From assembly GCF_014198245.1 (NCBI RefSeq), contig NZ_JACIHE010000004.1, positions 186,001 to 250,000 on the forward strand: a stretch of 64,000 bases of DNA, in the 5' to 3' direction. Position 1 is the stretch's first letter. Every line of letters starts with the position of its first letter. Source of the stretch: Bradyrhizobium sp. cir1 (GTDB lineage Bacteria > Pseudomonadota > Alphaproteobacteria > Rhizobiales > Xanthobacteraceae). The notes below the pieces were generated by a model. It did no database searches, was not told the DNA's origin, and worked only from the letters and a program-made list of their open reading frames with translations. Shown piece after piece: positions 28,001 to 36,869 of this stretch. The translations under genes were made by a program, and so were the position numbers.

Positions 28001-28036
28001 CAAAGGGCTTCCGTGCCGGCACGGAAGCCCTTGTTG
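28001..28036 (+). terminator. Hairpin terminator after the DctP-type gene
   Basis: AAGGGCTTCCGTGCC is followed directly by its exact complement GGCACGGAAGCCCTT, a 15-bp stem, about 35 bases beyond the stop, then TTGTTG. Confidence 0.8.
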
Positions 28037-28175
28037 CAAATCGTTTCAGTATGCATCTGAACAGGCATTCACGGCAGTTACATCTCTGTAAGAACGGCTT
28101 TCCTGTCCAAGTTGTAAGTTGCGCGTCATCCTCCTCGCGCTCATCCTCACGGGCATCCTTCCAGAGGAGGTTCGT

Positions 28176-28781
28176 ATGAGGAAGTTCACCATCGCCGCCA
28201 TCGCCGTGCTCAGCATCGCCGGCTCGGGCGCGGTCTATGCCCAATTTCATCGCCCGTGGATGGAGCACTTCCGCCACATCCGCATGAACCCGGAGGACCG
28301 CGCCGCCTTCGTCGACGCGCGGATCGCCGCCGTCCATGCCGGGCTGAAGCTCAACGCTGATCAGGAGAAGCTGTGGCCGCCGGTCGAGGCTGCCGTGCGC
28401 GAGTTCGCCAAGTTGCGCATCGACCGCGCCAATGCGCGCACGAATGCCGGCCCGGGCGATGCCGGGAGCGCCGACAAGCCGGACGATCCGATTGCCCGCC
28501 TGCGCCAGCGCGCCGAGGACATGGGCGCCAGTTCCGCCGCCCTGAAGAAGATCGCCGATGCCGCCGATCCGCTCTACAAGACCCTGGACGAGGGCCAGAA
28601 GCGGCGCCTCGCCGTGCTGACCCGCCACCGCGGCCCGTTCGGCGGCGGCGAGGACGGCCCGCCCCGCCACTTCATGGAACGGGGCATGGACCGGATGATG
28701 GAGAGGGGCATGGAGCACTTCCACCGCGACCGTTTCGACCGCGACAGCGGCCCGGACCGGGACCGCGAGGGCCGGCTCTGA
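28176..28781 (+). CDS. Spy/CpxP-like periplasmic protein with LTxxQ-type motifs
   Basis: A 201-residue exported protein with a signal peptide (cleavage near VYAQFH). The helical mature part has two LTxxQ-like motifs, LNADQEKLW near residue 60 and LDEGQKRRL near 150, as in Spy/CpxP chaperones and periplasmic metal-sensing relatives. The C-terminal tail is rich in Met, His, Asp and Arg (MERGMDRMMERGMEHFHRD), which could bind metal. The ATG at 28176 follows GAGGAGG. No sensor kinase is adjacent. A terminator follows. Confidence 0.82.
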   Translation: MRKFTIAAIAVLSIAGSGAVYAQFHRPWMEHFRHIRMNPEDRAAFVDARIAAVHAGLKLNADQEKLWPPVEAAVREFAKLRIDRANARTNAGPGDAGSADKPDDPIARLRQRAEDMGASSAALKKIADAADPLYKTLDEGQKRRLAVLTRHRGPFGGGEDGPPRHFMERGMDRMMERGMEHFHRDRFDRDSGPDRDREGRL

Positions 28782-28815
28782 GCTAGCACGGGATTTCCCG
28801 GGGATTAACCTTGGC

Positions 28816-28849
28816 GAAGCCGCTGGAATCCAGCGGCTTTTCGCTTTTT
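28816..28849 (+). terminator. Intrinsic terminator after the Spy-like gene
   Basis: AGCCGCTGG and CCAGCGGCT form a nine-bp stem, extended by A-T and G-T pairs, with an AAT loop, followed by TTTCGCTTTTT. Confidence 0.9.
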
Positions 28850-28940
28850 GGGGACTGTGGAAAAACCTTCATTGCATCGCTTGCCAGACCCGGATCGCTT
28901 TGCTAAACGACCGGCCTCGCAAGGCTTTGACCGGCCTTTC

Positions 28941-29016
<76 letters not shown>

Positions 29017-29030
29017 CCCTTAAGAGATTG

Positions 29031-29048
29031 GCCCGCAAGGGCTTTTTT
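29031..29048 (+). terminator. Terminator of tRNA-Lys
   Basis: GCCC-GCAA-GGGC hairpin with a stable tetraloop followed by TTTTTT, 15 bases after the tRNA. Confidence 0.88.
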
Positions 29049-29191
29049 AAATTCCTCGGCAGAACAAACCTGGTCTCGTGCGACGTTTTTAATGGTCGTA
29101 CGTCGCACGCCGTGCGACGAGTCGGATAATTAGGGGCGAAGCCTATCCACAGCTGAAACGGCGCAGCCAAATGAGACCTACTGGTCTGCGT

Positions 29192-29452
29192 TCAGCTCTT
29201 CATGCCTTCCTTCCGCACCTGCAATTCAAGCCTGTCGATACCGGAATCGGCGCGAGCCGCATTGCGGGCGCGGCAGTGCTTCACGATGGTCTGCGCGCTT
29301 CGGTATGAATGCCCAGTGATGTCGCAGATCGTCAGCAAGTCGCACCCAGCCCGATCAAGCAGCATGACGCGGGTATCACGCAAGTCCTGGTCGTGGTTTT
29401 GATCGAGTTCGCCAGCGCCGTAGGAAAAGGTGCGAACAGCCTGTCGATATTT
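29192..29452 (-). pseudogene. Tyrosine recombinase (integrase) C-terminal remnant
   Basis: The frame is open only from a stop at 29453-29455 down to 29192, about 86 codons. It contains the box II signature of tyrosine recombinases: HDQDLRDTRVMLLDRAG (the family's H-x-L-R with an inserted residue) followed by ICDITGHSYRSAQTIVKH, which carries the second histidine region. A catalytic tyrosine should follow; the matching place has H-C-R, so the tyrosine appears lost. The first catalytic arginine and the arm-binding domains are absent. The position just beyond tRNA-Lys fits the leftover of an integrated element. Confidence 0.75.
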
Positions 29453-29511
29453 TCAATCAGTTCGGCGTTGAGTCGCTCTGCACGGATAATTGCCCGGCGC
29501 GCGTTGTCGAC

Positions 29512-29723
29512 GTTCTGGTCTGCCACGGGTGAAGTGAATTCGCCTGCATGCCGAACTGCGCATTGCAGTATGACGACAGCAAGGTAGTGCGCAGCTCCGT
29601 CGGCGTCAGCCTGATCTGGGCCTCGCCCTTCGGACCACTTCGCCTTGACTATGCGACGCCGCTCACCAAGGGCAAATACGACACGTCCAGGAGTTCAGGT
29701 TCGGGGGAGGGACCTCGTTCTGA
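29512..29723 (+). pseudogene. Decayed fragment of a BamA C-terminus
   Basis: The translated segment LQYDDSKVVRSSVGVSLIW and FGPLRLDYATPLTKGKYDT matches the last about 55 residues of the BamA encoded at 38642-41155. One base is missing after the KYDT codons. Restoring it gives the same QEFRFGG..TSF ending and a stop at 29721-29723. A second indel near 29550 separates an upstream match (ATGEVN against the same residues in BamA). Many silent and some missense differences show that the copy is old. It is a fragment of a second bamA-like gene, not a live one. Confidence 0.8.
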
Positions 29724-29764
29724 AGCGAGCGTTCGAGGCCGTCTAGGCCTTCGGATCGGCAGTT

Positions 29765-31081
29765 TCAGTCGTGACTACGGCCCGCATTGGAAAGCAGCAG
29801 GCGGACGCGAAGACCCCTCGGTTCGTTGTCGAGCAGCAGCAGCGTTCCGCCATGCGCGGTCACGATCGCCTGCGTGATCGAGAGGCCGAGGCCAAATCCC
29901 GCCGTTTCATCCATGGTGCGGGCTTCCTCCCCTCGTACGAAGGGCTCCAGCATCGCCGCCTTCCTCTCATGGGGTATTCCAGGGCCGTCGTCGACGACGT
30001 CGATGATGATCTGGTCTCCGGAGATCAAGAGCTCGACGCCGACTTCGGTTCCGAAGCGAGTGGCGTTTTCGACCAGGTTTGTGACTGCGCGGATGATTTC
30101 GTCCGGTCGGACGATGAATGCGGCTCTGTCCGGACCAAGATAGTTCACCGCGTGGCCGCTGTCGGAGAACTGGTCGCAAACCATCTGGAGCAGCGCGGCA
30201 ACGTCGACCAGTGTCGGTCTGGCAGCGCTTTCATCGCGCAGCAGCGAGAGCACCGACTCGAGCATCGACTGCATCTGATCGAGGTCGCGTACAGTCTGGG
30301 TGCGCTGTGCCGGATCCTCTATGTATTCCGAGCGTAGCCGCAGGCGCGTAATCGGGGTGCGCAGGTCGTGGCTGATGGCGGCCAGCATTCGACTTCTGTC
30401 GTTCATCAGTGCGGTAACGCGTTCGCGCATCCGGTTGAGAGCTCTCGCCGCGGATTTGATTTCCTCCGGGCCGTTTTCAGGCAACGGCGCGGACGAGCGG
30501 TTCAGGCTGAACTCCTCCGCCGCGCGCGCGAAGGCCGACAGGGGCGAGCTGAGTGCGCGGCCGGCCCAAACGCCGAGCAGCGTCACGCTCGCCACCAGGA
30601 ACAGGAGTGTGCTCGTCCAGAGGCCGCTCACGAAGGCAGGCATCTTGAATGTCCCGATCGTTGCCTCGAGCACGTCGCCATTTGCCAAATAGAACCAGAG
30701 GCGATTGTCTTCCGGTGTGGAGCCACGAATGAGCTCGACCGGGCCTTCAATAGCCGATGGGGTGGTCAGGCGCGTCCGCTCTGGCGATGGAGCGGTGGAG
30801 GCGGAAACATCCTTCTTCAATTGCAGCTTCAGTGCCGGAAAGGTTCGGCTGGCGTTTTCAAGAACGAGATCTCGCTCTCGCTGCGGCGTATTGGCGACGA
30901 TCCTCGCAATCAGCTCGAATTGCTCCACGGGGCGGTCCATCAGGGCGCTCGGGCGGTTGAGCAGAAAATAGCCAGCGATCAGGACGTGGATCAGGATCAG
31001 CGATCCCAGGATCAAGGCGGCGATCTGGCCGCTGATCCGCCTGAAGCTGAAGAGCGCCAGGATGTCGGCGGCGCGTCTCAT
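29765..31081 (-). CDS. Sensor histidine kinase, EnvZ-like, MacAB-linked
   Basis: A 438-residue inner-membrane kinase. The first transmembrane helix is at about residues 18-42, a periplasmic domain of about 110 residues follows, and the second helix is at about 155-174. A HAMP domain comes next, then the phosphoacceptor H238 in AAISHDLRTP. The ATPase domain has NLVENA (N box), VVDDGPGI (G1) and GFGLGLS (G2). It phosphorylates the regulator encoded immediately upstream, whose stop overlaps this start (ATGA). Its signal is unknown but presumably reflects a substrate of the MacAB pump. It is paralogous to the kinase at 56683. Confidence 0.93.
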   Translation of the reverse strand: MRRAADILALFSFRRISGQIAALILGSLILIHVLIAGYFLLNRPSALMDRPVEQFELIARIVANTPQRERDLVLENASRTFPALKLQLKKDVSASTAPSPERTRLTTPSAIEGPVELIRGSTPEDNRLWFYLANGDVLEATIGTFKMPAFVSGLWTSTLLFLVASVTLLGVWAGRALSSPLSAFARAAEEFSLNRSSAPLPENGPEEIKSAARALNRMRERVTALMNDRSRMLAAISHDLRTPITRLRLRSEYIEDPAQRTQTVRDLDQMQSMLESVLSLLRDESAARPTLVDVAALLQMVCDQFSDSGHAVNYLGPDRAAFIVRPDEIIRAVTNLVENATRFGTEVGVELLISGDQIIIDVVDDGPGIPHERKAAMLEPFVRGEEARTMDETAGFGLGLSITQAIVTAHGGTLLLLDNEPRGLRVRLLLSNAGRSHD

Positions 31082-31791
31082 GGTTCCTCCACCACCGGCG
31101 TGAAGATGTAGCCGCCGGTGCGGACGGTCTTGATTACGGACGTGTCTTGGGTGCGGTCGAGCTTGCGGCGGAGCCGGCTGACCAGCACGTCGATGCTGCG
31201 GCCAAAGCTGCCGCCGGGCCGGCCGCGCGTCATGCTCAGGAGACTGTCACGAGTGAGGACGCGGCCGGCCCGTTCGCAGAAGGCCTGCAGCAGATCGAAC
31301 TCGGCGCTGGTCAGCGGCACCTGCGCGCCCTCGGGATCGCGCAACTCCCGCAAACGAAGATCGATGATCCAGCCCAGGAACTTCAGGCGTGTCGCGGCGC
31401 CGCCGGCGGCACGGCCGCTCGCCTGGCGGCGCAGCACGGCATTGATCCTGGCGAGAAGCTCGCGCGGGTTGAACGGCTTCGGCAGATAATCGTCCGCCCC
31501 CATCTCGAGACCGAGGATCCGGTCGAGATCCTCGCCCTTCGCGGTGAGGATGATGATCGGCGTCGTGGAGTCGATCCGCAGACGGCGGCAGAGGCTGAGG
31601 CCGTCCTCGCCAGGCAGCATCAGGTCGAGTACGATCAGGTCCACCCGGTTTTGCGACAGATGCTGGTCCATCTCCCTGCCGTTCGTGACCAGGTGGACCG
31701 CGAACGAATGCTCGCGCAGATAACGCGCGATGAGGTCGCGGGTCTGCCGGTCATCCTCGACGATCAGAATGCTCTGCGTGCCGTTGGTCAT
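31078..31791 (-). CDS. OmpR-family response regulator, MacAB-linked
   Basis: A receiver domain followed by a winged-helix DNA-binding domain, 237 residues from the ATG at 31791. With this start the phosphoacceptor aspartate (VLDLMLPGEDG) is D56, the same number as in the paralogue at 58055, which supports it. A GTG at 31890 that overlaps the macB stop by eight bases is also possible and would add 33 residues. The effector domain ends SVIKTVRTGGYIFTP, the usual wing. It probably controls the efflux operon of which it is part. Confidence 0.92.
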   Translation of the reverse strand: MTNGTQSILIVEDDRQTRDLIARYLREHSFAVHLVTNGREMDQHLSQNRVDLIVLDLMLPGEDGLSLCRRLRIDSTTPIIILTAKGEDLDRILGLEMGADDYLPKPFNPRELLARINAVLRRQASGRAAGGAATRLKFLGWIIDLRLRELRDPEGAQVPLTSAEFDLLQAFCERAGRVLTRDSLLSMTRGRPGGSFGRSIDVLVSRLRRKLDRTQDTSVIKTVRTGGYIFTPVVEEP

Positions 31792-31882
31792 GTTTGAGAT
31801 CGCATCGGGGTTGCCGATCGTTGATCGATTTGCGGACGATTGTCTCGCCCGAAGAACTACGGTCATGTTTGCAATCCTACGG

Positions 31883-33844
31883 TCAGTCACGGCTCAACGC
31901 TACCACGGGATCCAGGAAGGCGGCGCGGCGGGCGGGGAAGAAGCCGAAGGCCACCCCGATCCCGGTCGAGGTCAGGAATGCGGCGCCGATCGAGAACAGT
32001 GAATAGCTGACCTGGAATCCGGGCATCGCAATATTGACCACCATCCCGAGCAGGATCGCGACGAGGATGCCGGCGATGCCGCCGATGGACGAGATCAGGG
32101 TCGCCTCCACCAGGAACTGCTGGAGGATGTCGCTGCGCCTGGCGCCGACCGCCATGCGCACGCCGATCTCGCTGATTCGCTCGGAGACGGACACCAGCAT
32201 GATGTTCATCACGCCGATGCCGCCGACGACCAGCGAGATCACCGCAATCGCCGCCACGAGGAATGCCAGCGTCTGCGTCGTGCTGGTGATGGTGCGGCGG
32301 ATGTCGTCGGTGTTGAGGATGACGAAATCCTTGACGTTGTGCCGCTGCGTCAGGAGCGTGGTGACCGCATCCTGCGCCAGCGCGGTCGAGATCTCGTCGC
32401 TGATCCGGAGCAGGATGCTGCGAAGCGAGCGGTCGCCCGTGAACTGCGCCTGCACGGCGGTGTAGGGAAGATAGACCGAGAGGTTCTGGTTCGAGCCGAA
32501 GCCGCCCTGCTGCTGGGCGATGACGCCGACGATGCGGCAGGGCACCTTGCCAAGCCAGATGACGCGGCCGATCCCCGAGTTCTGGTCATCGGCGAAGAAG
32601 GTCTTGCGGGTGTTGTCGTCGATGACGGCTTGCCGCTCGATGTTGCGCACCGCGGCGGAGTCGAACAGGCGGCCTTTCGCCAGCTTGGCGCCCTTGACCT
32701 GGAAATAGCTCTCGCCGACGCCGTTGACCAGCACGTTCGATTCGTTGCCGCGGTAGCGCACCGTCGTGCTGGTCGAGACCGTCGGTGTGACCCCGGCAAT
32801 GAAACTCTGCTGGCCGAGCGCGCGGGCATCGCCGAGGACGAGCGTCTTGATCTTGCCGGCGCGCGCGTCGCCAAAATCCTTGCCCGGAAACACCTCGATC
32901 GTGTTGGTGCCGAGACTCGAAATGTCCGACAGCACCTTGCGCTGTGAGGCGTTGCCGAGCGCAACCACGGAGGACACTGCGGCGATGCCGATGATGATTC
33001 CGAGCATAGTCAGGAAGGCGCGCAGCCGGTGCGCGGCCATCGCAACCAGCGCCATCCGCGAGGCTTCCCGCAGGCGCCGCAACGCGCCGGGCCAGCCGGC
33101 GCCGCTGTCCCGTGAGGCCCGAGACGCCGCAACAGCCGGGGCCGATGCGCCTGCGGTCTCGGTGCGCCGATCGGAAACGATCCTGCCGTCGCGCAGTTCG
33201 ATGGTGCGCTCGGCCCGCGCGGCGACATCGGCATCGTGGGTAACGATGATGATCGTCCGTCCCTCGCCGTGCAGCTCCTTCAGGATCTTAAGGACCTCCT
33301 CGCCGCTGCGCCGGTCGAGCGCGCCGGTCGGCTCGTCCGCCAGGATGACTTCGGCGCCGTTGATCAGCGCCCGTGCGATCGAGACGCGCTGCTGCTGGCC
33401 GCCCGACAGCTGGTTCGGGCGGTGGCCGCGCCGGTCGTCCACACCGAGCCTTGCGAGCAGCCGCTCTGCGCGCGTGCGGCGCTCCCGGGTCTTCATTCCG
33501 GCATAGATCGCCGGGATCTCGACGTTCTCGGCGGCGGAGAGGTCGCCGAGCAAATGATAGCGCTGGAAAATGAAGCCGAAATGCCCGCGCCGCAGCGCCG
33601 CCAGTTCGTCTGCGTCGAGTTCGGAGACGTTCTTGCCGGCGACACGATATGTGCCCGAGGTCGGGCGGTCGAGGCAGCCAAAGATGTTGAGCAGCGTCGA
33701 TTTGCCCGATCCGGACGAGCCGATGATCGCCACCATCTCGCCGGGCTGGATGTTCAACGACAAATCGTCGAGCGCAACCACGCGCGTGTCACCGGCCGCA
33801 AATTCCCGCCTGACGTTCTCGAGGGCGATGATCGGATCGGCCAT
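31883..33844 (-). CDS. macB: MacB-type ABC efflux protein (ATPase-permease fusion)
   Basis: A 653-residue protein. The N-terminal ATPase has Walker A GSSGSGKST, signature LSGGQQQR and Walker B VILADEPT. After a linker it has one membrane helix, a large periplasmic domain and three C-terminal helices, the MacB layout. With MacA and a TolC-like partner, MacB expels macrolides, siderophores or peptides in other bacteria. The ATG at 33844 follows GGGAGGACCC and sits one base beyond the MacA stop. Substrate unknown here. Confidence 0.94.
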   Translation of the reverse strand: MADPIIALENVRREFAAGDTRVVALDDLSLNIQPGEMVAIIGSSGSGKSTLLNIFGCLDRPTSGTYRVAGKNVSELDADELAALRRGHFGFIFQRYHLLGDLSAAENVEIPAIYAGMKTRERRTRAERLLARLGVDDRRGHRPNQLSGGQQQRVSIARALINGAEVILADEPTGALDRRSGEEVLKILKELHGEGRTIIIVTHDADVAARAERTIELRDGRIVSDRRTETAGASAPAVAASRASRDSGAGWPGALRRLREASRMALVAMAAHRLRAFLTMLGIIIGIAAVSSVVALGNASQRKVLSDISSLGTNTIEVFPGKDFGDARAGKIKTLVLGDARALGQQSFIAGVTPTVSTSTTVRYRGNESNVLVNGVGESYFQVKGAKLAKGRLFDSAAVRNIERQAVIDDNTRKTFFADDQNSGIGRVIWLGKVPCRIVGVIAQQQGGFGSNQNLSVYLPYTAVQAQFTGDRSLRSILLRISDEISTALAQDAVTTLLTQRHNVKDFVILNTDDIRRTITSTTQTLAFLVAAIAVISLVVGGIGVMNIMLVSVSERISEIGVRMAVGARRSDILQQFLVEATLISSIGGIAGILVAILLGMVVNIAMPGFQVSYSLFSIGAAFLTSTGIGVAFGFFPARRAAFLDPVVALSRD

Positions 33845-33845
33845 C

Positions 33846-35078
33846 TCAGGGTCCTCCCGGCGGGCCGCCGGGCATGCTGCTCGATGCGGTCTGCTCGCTG
33901 GCTTCTCCGGTGACGACCCGGTCGCCATCGTCGAGGCCGGACCTGATCTCGACCGTAGTGCGGTCGTTGAGGCCGGTCTTGACCTCGCGCTCGCGCACGT
34001 CACCCGACGCATCGAGAACGCGGACGGTGCTGCGGCCGTCTGACTTGCGCATCAGCGCGAGCGCGGGGATGACCTTCACGCGCTTGGCCTCACCGGTGAT
34101 GATGTGCACCTCGGCGGTCATGTAGGTCCGCAGCGAAAGATCCTTGTTGGGGACGTTGAAAACACCGATGTAGTAGATGGCGGTGCTGGTGGAGCTCGAC
34201 GAACTCGAACTCGTGCTCGAACTCGATGTGGTGGTCGAGGAGAAGCTGGCGTCGCTCTTGATCGACTCGGGAGCCGGCTCGATCTGCTCCAGCCTGGCCT
34301 CGTAGCGATGGTCCTGGTCGCCGAGGATGGTGAAATAGAGCGCCTGGCCCGGCTTGACCTTGACGATGTCGGCCTCGGAGATCTCCGCCCGCACCGTCAT
34401 GGTCTCGAGCTGGCCGAGCACGACGATGGTCGGAGCGGACTGCACCGCGTTGACCGTCTGTCCCTCCTGCACGACGGTGGCGAGCACCGTGCCGTCGATA
34501 GGCGCGGTGATCCTGGTGTAGTCCAGGTTCACTCGCGCCGTCTCGACGCTCGCTTCGGCTCCCACGATCAGGGCTTCGAGCGCGGCGATCTGGGCGCGGG
34601 TCTGCCGCACCGTCGAATCCGCGCTGTCGAAATCGCTGCGCGAGGTCGCGCGCTGCGCCAGCGTCGCCTGCTGGCGCGCGAGGTTCGCCTCGGCCAGCAC
34701 CAGCGCGGCCTCCTTCTCGGCCTTCTGCGCGCGATAATTCTTCAGCGACGCCTCCGAGTTGCGCAGATCGTTCTGCTTGGTGACAGGGTCGATCTGGGCG
34801 ATAACGTCGCCGGCCCTGACAGTGTCGCCGACGCGGACATTGAGGGCGGTGATGCGGCCCGACACCTGCGCGCCGACGGCAGTCAGGCGCGCCGGCTTGA
34901 GCGTGCCGCTGGCGAGCACCTCCTCGCGCAGATCGCTGACGGTGACCGGCGCGGTGATGTAGGACTGCCCCTTGCTCGACGTCCCCGGAAAGCGCATGGC
35001 GGCGACCACCCCGGTTGCCACGACGGCAACCACCGCGGCGGCAATCTTCACGCGCTTGGCGGTGATGATATCAGTCAC
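33846..35078 (-). CDS. macA: MacA-type periplasmic adaptor
   Basis: A 410-residue membrane-fusion protein with one N-terminal membrane anchor, a lipoyl half-motif (ALNVRVGDTVRAGDVIAQID), a long alpha-helical hairpin (about 105-180), the second lipoyl half (TRITAPIDGTVL) and beta-barrel domains. It starts with GTG overlapping the outer-membrane gene's stop as GTGA. Residues 278-299 are a nearly pure Ser/Thr tract inside the beta-barrel region, longer than I expect for this family. It links MacB to the outer-membrane channel. Confidence 0.93.
   Translation of the reverse strand: MTDIITAKRVKIAAAVVAVVATGVVAAMRFPGTSSKGQSYITAPVTVSDLREEVLASGTLKPARLTAVGAQVSGRITALNVRVGDTVRAGDVIAQIDPVTKQNDLRNSEASLKNYRAQKAEKEAALVLAEANLARQQATLAQRATSRSDFDSADSTVRQTRAQIAALEALIVGAEASVETARVNLDYTRITAPIDGTVLATVVQEGQTVNAVQSAPTIVVLGQLETMTVRAEISEADIVKVKPGQALYFTILGDQDHRYEARLEQIEPAPESIKSDASFSSTTTSSSSTSSSSSSSTSTAIYYIGVFNVPNKDLSLRTYMTAEVHIITGEAKRVKVIPALALMRKSDGRSTVRVLDASGDVREREVKTGLNDRTTVEIRSGLDDGDRVVTGEASEQTASSSMPGGPPGGP
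34182..34247 (-). repeat. Ser/Thr-codon tandem tract inside macA
   Basis: The DNA repeats GAACTC/GTCGAG-type hexamers here, giving a protein stretch of 22 residues that are almost all Ser or Thr. Such a tract can expand and contract by slippage; it lies in a loop and keeps the frame. Confidence 0.7.
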
Positions 35079-36634
35079 TTCGCCGTCTCCCGGAAGTGTG
35101 GTCCTGTATTGGTGTCCACGATGATCGGCGTCGATATGTCGACCGGATCGGACCAGCCGCCACCGAGGGCCTTCGCGAGGGAAATGTAGTCCTTGGCCGC
35201 GGATACCTTGCTCTGGATCAGCGAATCCTCAGCCGAATAGAGCGAGCGTTCGGCGTCCAGCACGTCGATGAAGCTCGCGCTACCGGTCTCGAACAGCGAC
35301 CGCGAGAGCCGGGCGGCCTCGCGATAGTTCTTTGCTGCCTCGGCCAGCTTGGACGCGCGAATGCGCTCCTGCGACAGCGACACCAGCGCATTCTCGACAT
35401 CTTCGAGCGCGGTGAGCAGGGTCGAATGGAACGTCGCGAACGCCTGGTCGCGTTGTGCTTCGGCAATCCTGACTGTCGCCAGGCGCTTGCCCGCATCAAA
35501 GACCGGCACCGTGACAGAGGGGCCCACCGACCAGCTTACGCTGGAATACTTTGCGAGATCCCCTGCACTCAGCGCAGAGGTGCCGACCGAGCCGGTCAGA
35601 GATACCGCAGGATAGCGGTCGGCCTCGGCGGCGCCAATCCTGGCGGTGGCCTGGGCGAGCTTGCGCTCGGCACTGGCGACGTCGGGGCGGCTCATGAGGA
35701 GATCGGCGGGCAGGCCCGTGGGCAACGGCATGCGCGGTGCAGGCACGGGCGCGGATTGTGCCATCAGCGAAGCGACGCCGTCGGGCGGCCGTCCGAGCAG
35801 GATGCCGAGCCGGTGAATGTCGGCCGCAAGCGCCGCCTCATAGGTCGGAACGTTCGCCTCCGTGCTCGCGGCTTGTGCGGTCGCCTTGGCGAGATCGACG
35901 GCATTGCCGCTGCCGGCCTCGTATTTGCTGCGGGTGAGCTTTTCGGTGTCGCGCTGCGAGACCGATGTTCGCCGCGCCAGCGCGATCCGCGCCTGGTAGC
36001 CGCGCGCCTCCACGTAATAGGCGGCAACGTCGCCGATCAGCGTGACGAGGCTATCGCGCAGATCCTCCTCGGCCGATTGTCGCCCGCGCACCGCCGCCTC
36101 GATGCTCCGTTGCGTGCCGCCGAACAGGTCGAGCTCCCAGCTCGAATCGAAGCTCGCTTGGTGCAGCGTGTAGGGCGCTGTGTCGACGATGGCCGAGGCG
36201 GAGCCGGCGCTGGTCTTGTTGTCGGTCACCGAGGCCGAGCCGCTGACGGAGGGAAACAGGCCTGCGCCGGTCTGCTGAACCGTTGCGCGCGCCTCGCGCA
36301 CGACCGCCTTGGCTTTGGCAACACTGGGGTTGGCTTCGACGGCCTGTTCGATCAGCCGGTTGAGCAGGGGATCGCGCAGGCGCATCCACCAGCGATCCAG
36401 CGTGCCGGGTTGACGCCGGGAAGTTGGTTGTGCGCTCCAGTGCGACGGCATGGCCAGCCCGGGCGGCCCGGCATAATCCGGCCCGACGGCGCAGCCAGCC
36501 AGTGCGGCAGCCAACATCAGCGCGACGCAAGCCGATCCGGCGCGCGACAGGGCGGCGCGCAATGGGGACGGCGTCGGGTGATGGTTCTCCTCTGCGGATA
36601 GCGCGGGAACTGCGACGAACAAGTGTGACGGCAT
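35075..36634 (-). CDS. Outer-membrane efflux lipoprotein, NodT/TolC type
   Basis: A 519-residue outer-membrane factor. From the ATG at 36634 the signal has a long basic n-region and a lipobox LAGC with the acylated C48; a longer frame from 36847 is unlikely. The body has the two OEP repeats, with SSWELDLFGG and SVGPSVTVPVFDAGKR being typical. It starts the operon that continues with macA, macB and the two-component genes. The start has a weak ribosome-binding site, so the exact N-terminus is unsure. Confidence 0.92.
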   Translation of the reverse strand: MPSHLFVAVPALSAEENHHPTPSPLRAALSRAGSACVALMLAAALAGCAVGPDYAGPPGLAMPSHWSAQPTSRRQPGTLDRWWMRLRDPLLNRLIEQAVEANPSVAKAKAVVREARATVQQTGAGLFPSVSGSASVTDNKTSAGSASAIVDTAPYTLHQASFDSSWELDLFGGTQRSIEAAVRGRQSAEEDLRDSLVTLIGDVAAYYVEARGYQARIALARRTSVSQRDTEKLTRSKYEAGSGNAVDLAKATAQAASTEANVPTYEAALAADIHRLGILLGRPPDGVASLMAQSAPVPAPRMPLPTGLPADLLMSRPDVASAERKLAQATARIGAAEADRYPAVSLTGSVGTSALSAGDLAKYSSVSWSVGPSVTVPVFDAGKRLATVRIAEAQRDQAFATFHSTLLTALEDVENALVSLSQERIRASKLAEAAKNYREAARLSRSLFETGSASFIDVLDAERSLYSAEDSLIQSKVSAAKDYISLAKALGGGWSDPVDISTPIIVDTNTGPHFRETAK

Positions 36635-36869
36635 CAAATCGGCTGAGATCCATGAGCCTTGCCGCGGGACGTGCGGTGGCCCATTGGCCTTCGGAAGGGT
36701 AGGATGAACAGGCCCCCAGTAGCCGCGCGATCGTGGCCTTTCGGCAGCCGGAATGTTGCTGGATGTAAACAGATGTTGCGGGGCATCTCGCGCCGCCGCA
36801 CGGTGCCTGCCAAGCAAGACATCGACCCTGTTTTGCGGCTGCGTCAATCCCTCTCTGCAAAAATATTCT

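Noticed and set aside
29548..29877. Plus-strand frame that reads like the BamA C-terminus
   Set aside because: Not a live gene: it changes frame after KYDT and runs into the kinase antisense; treated as a pseudogene fragment.
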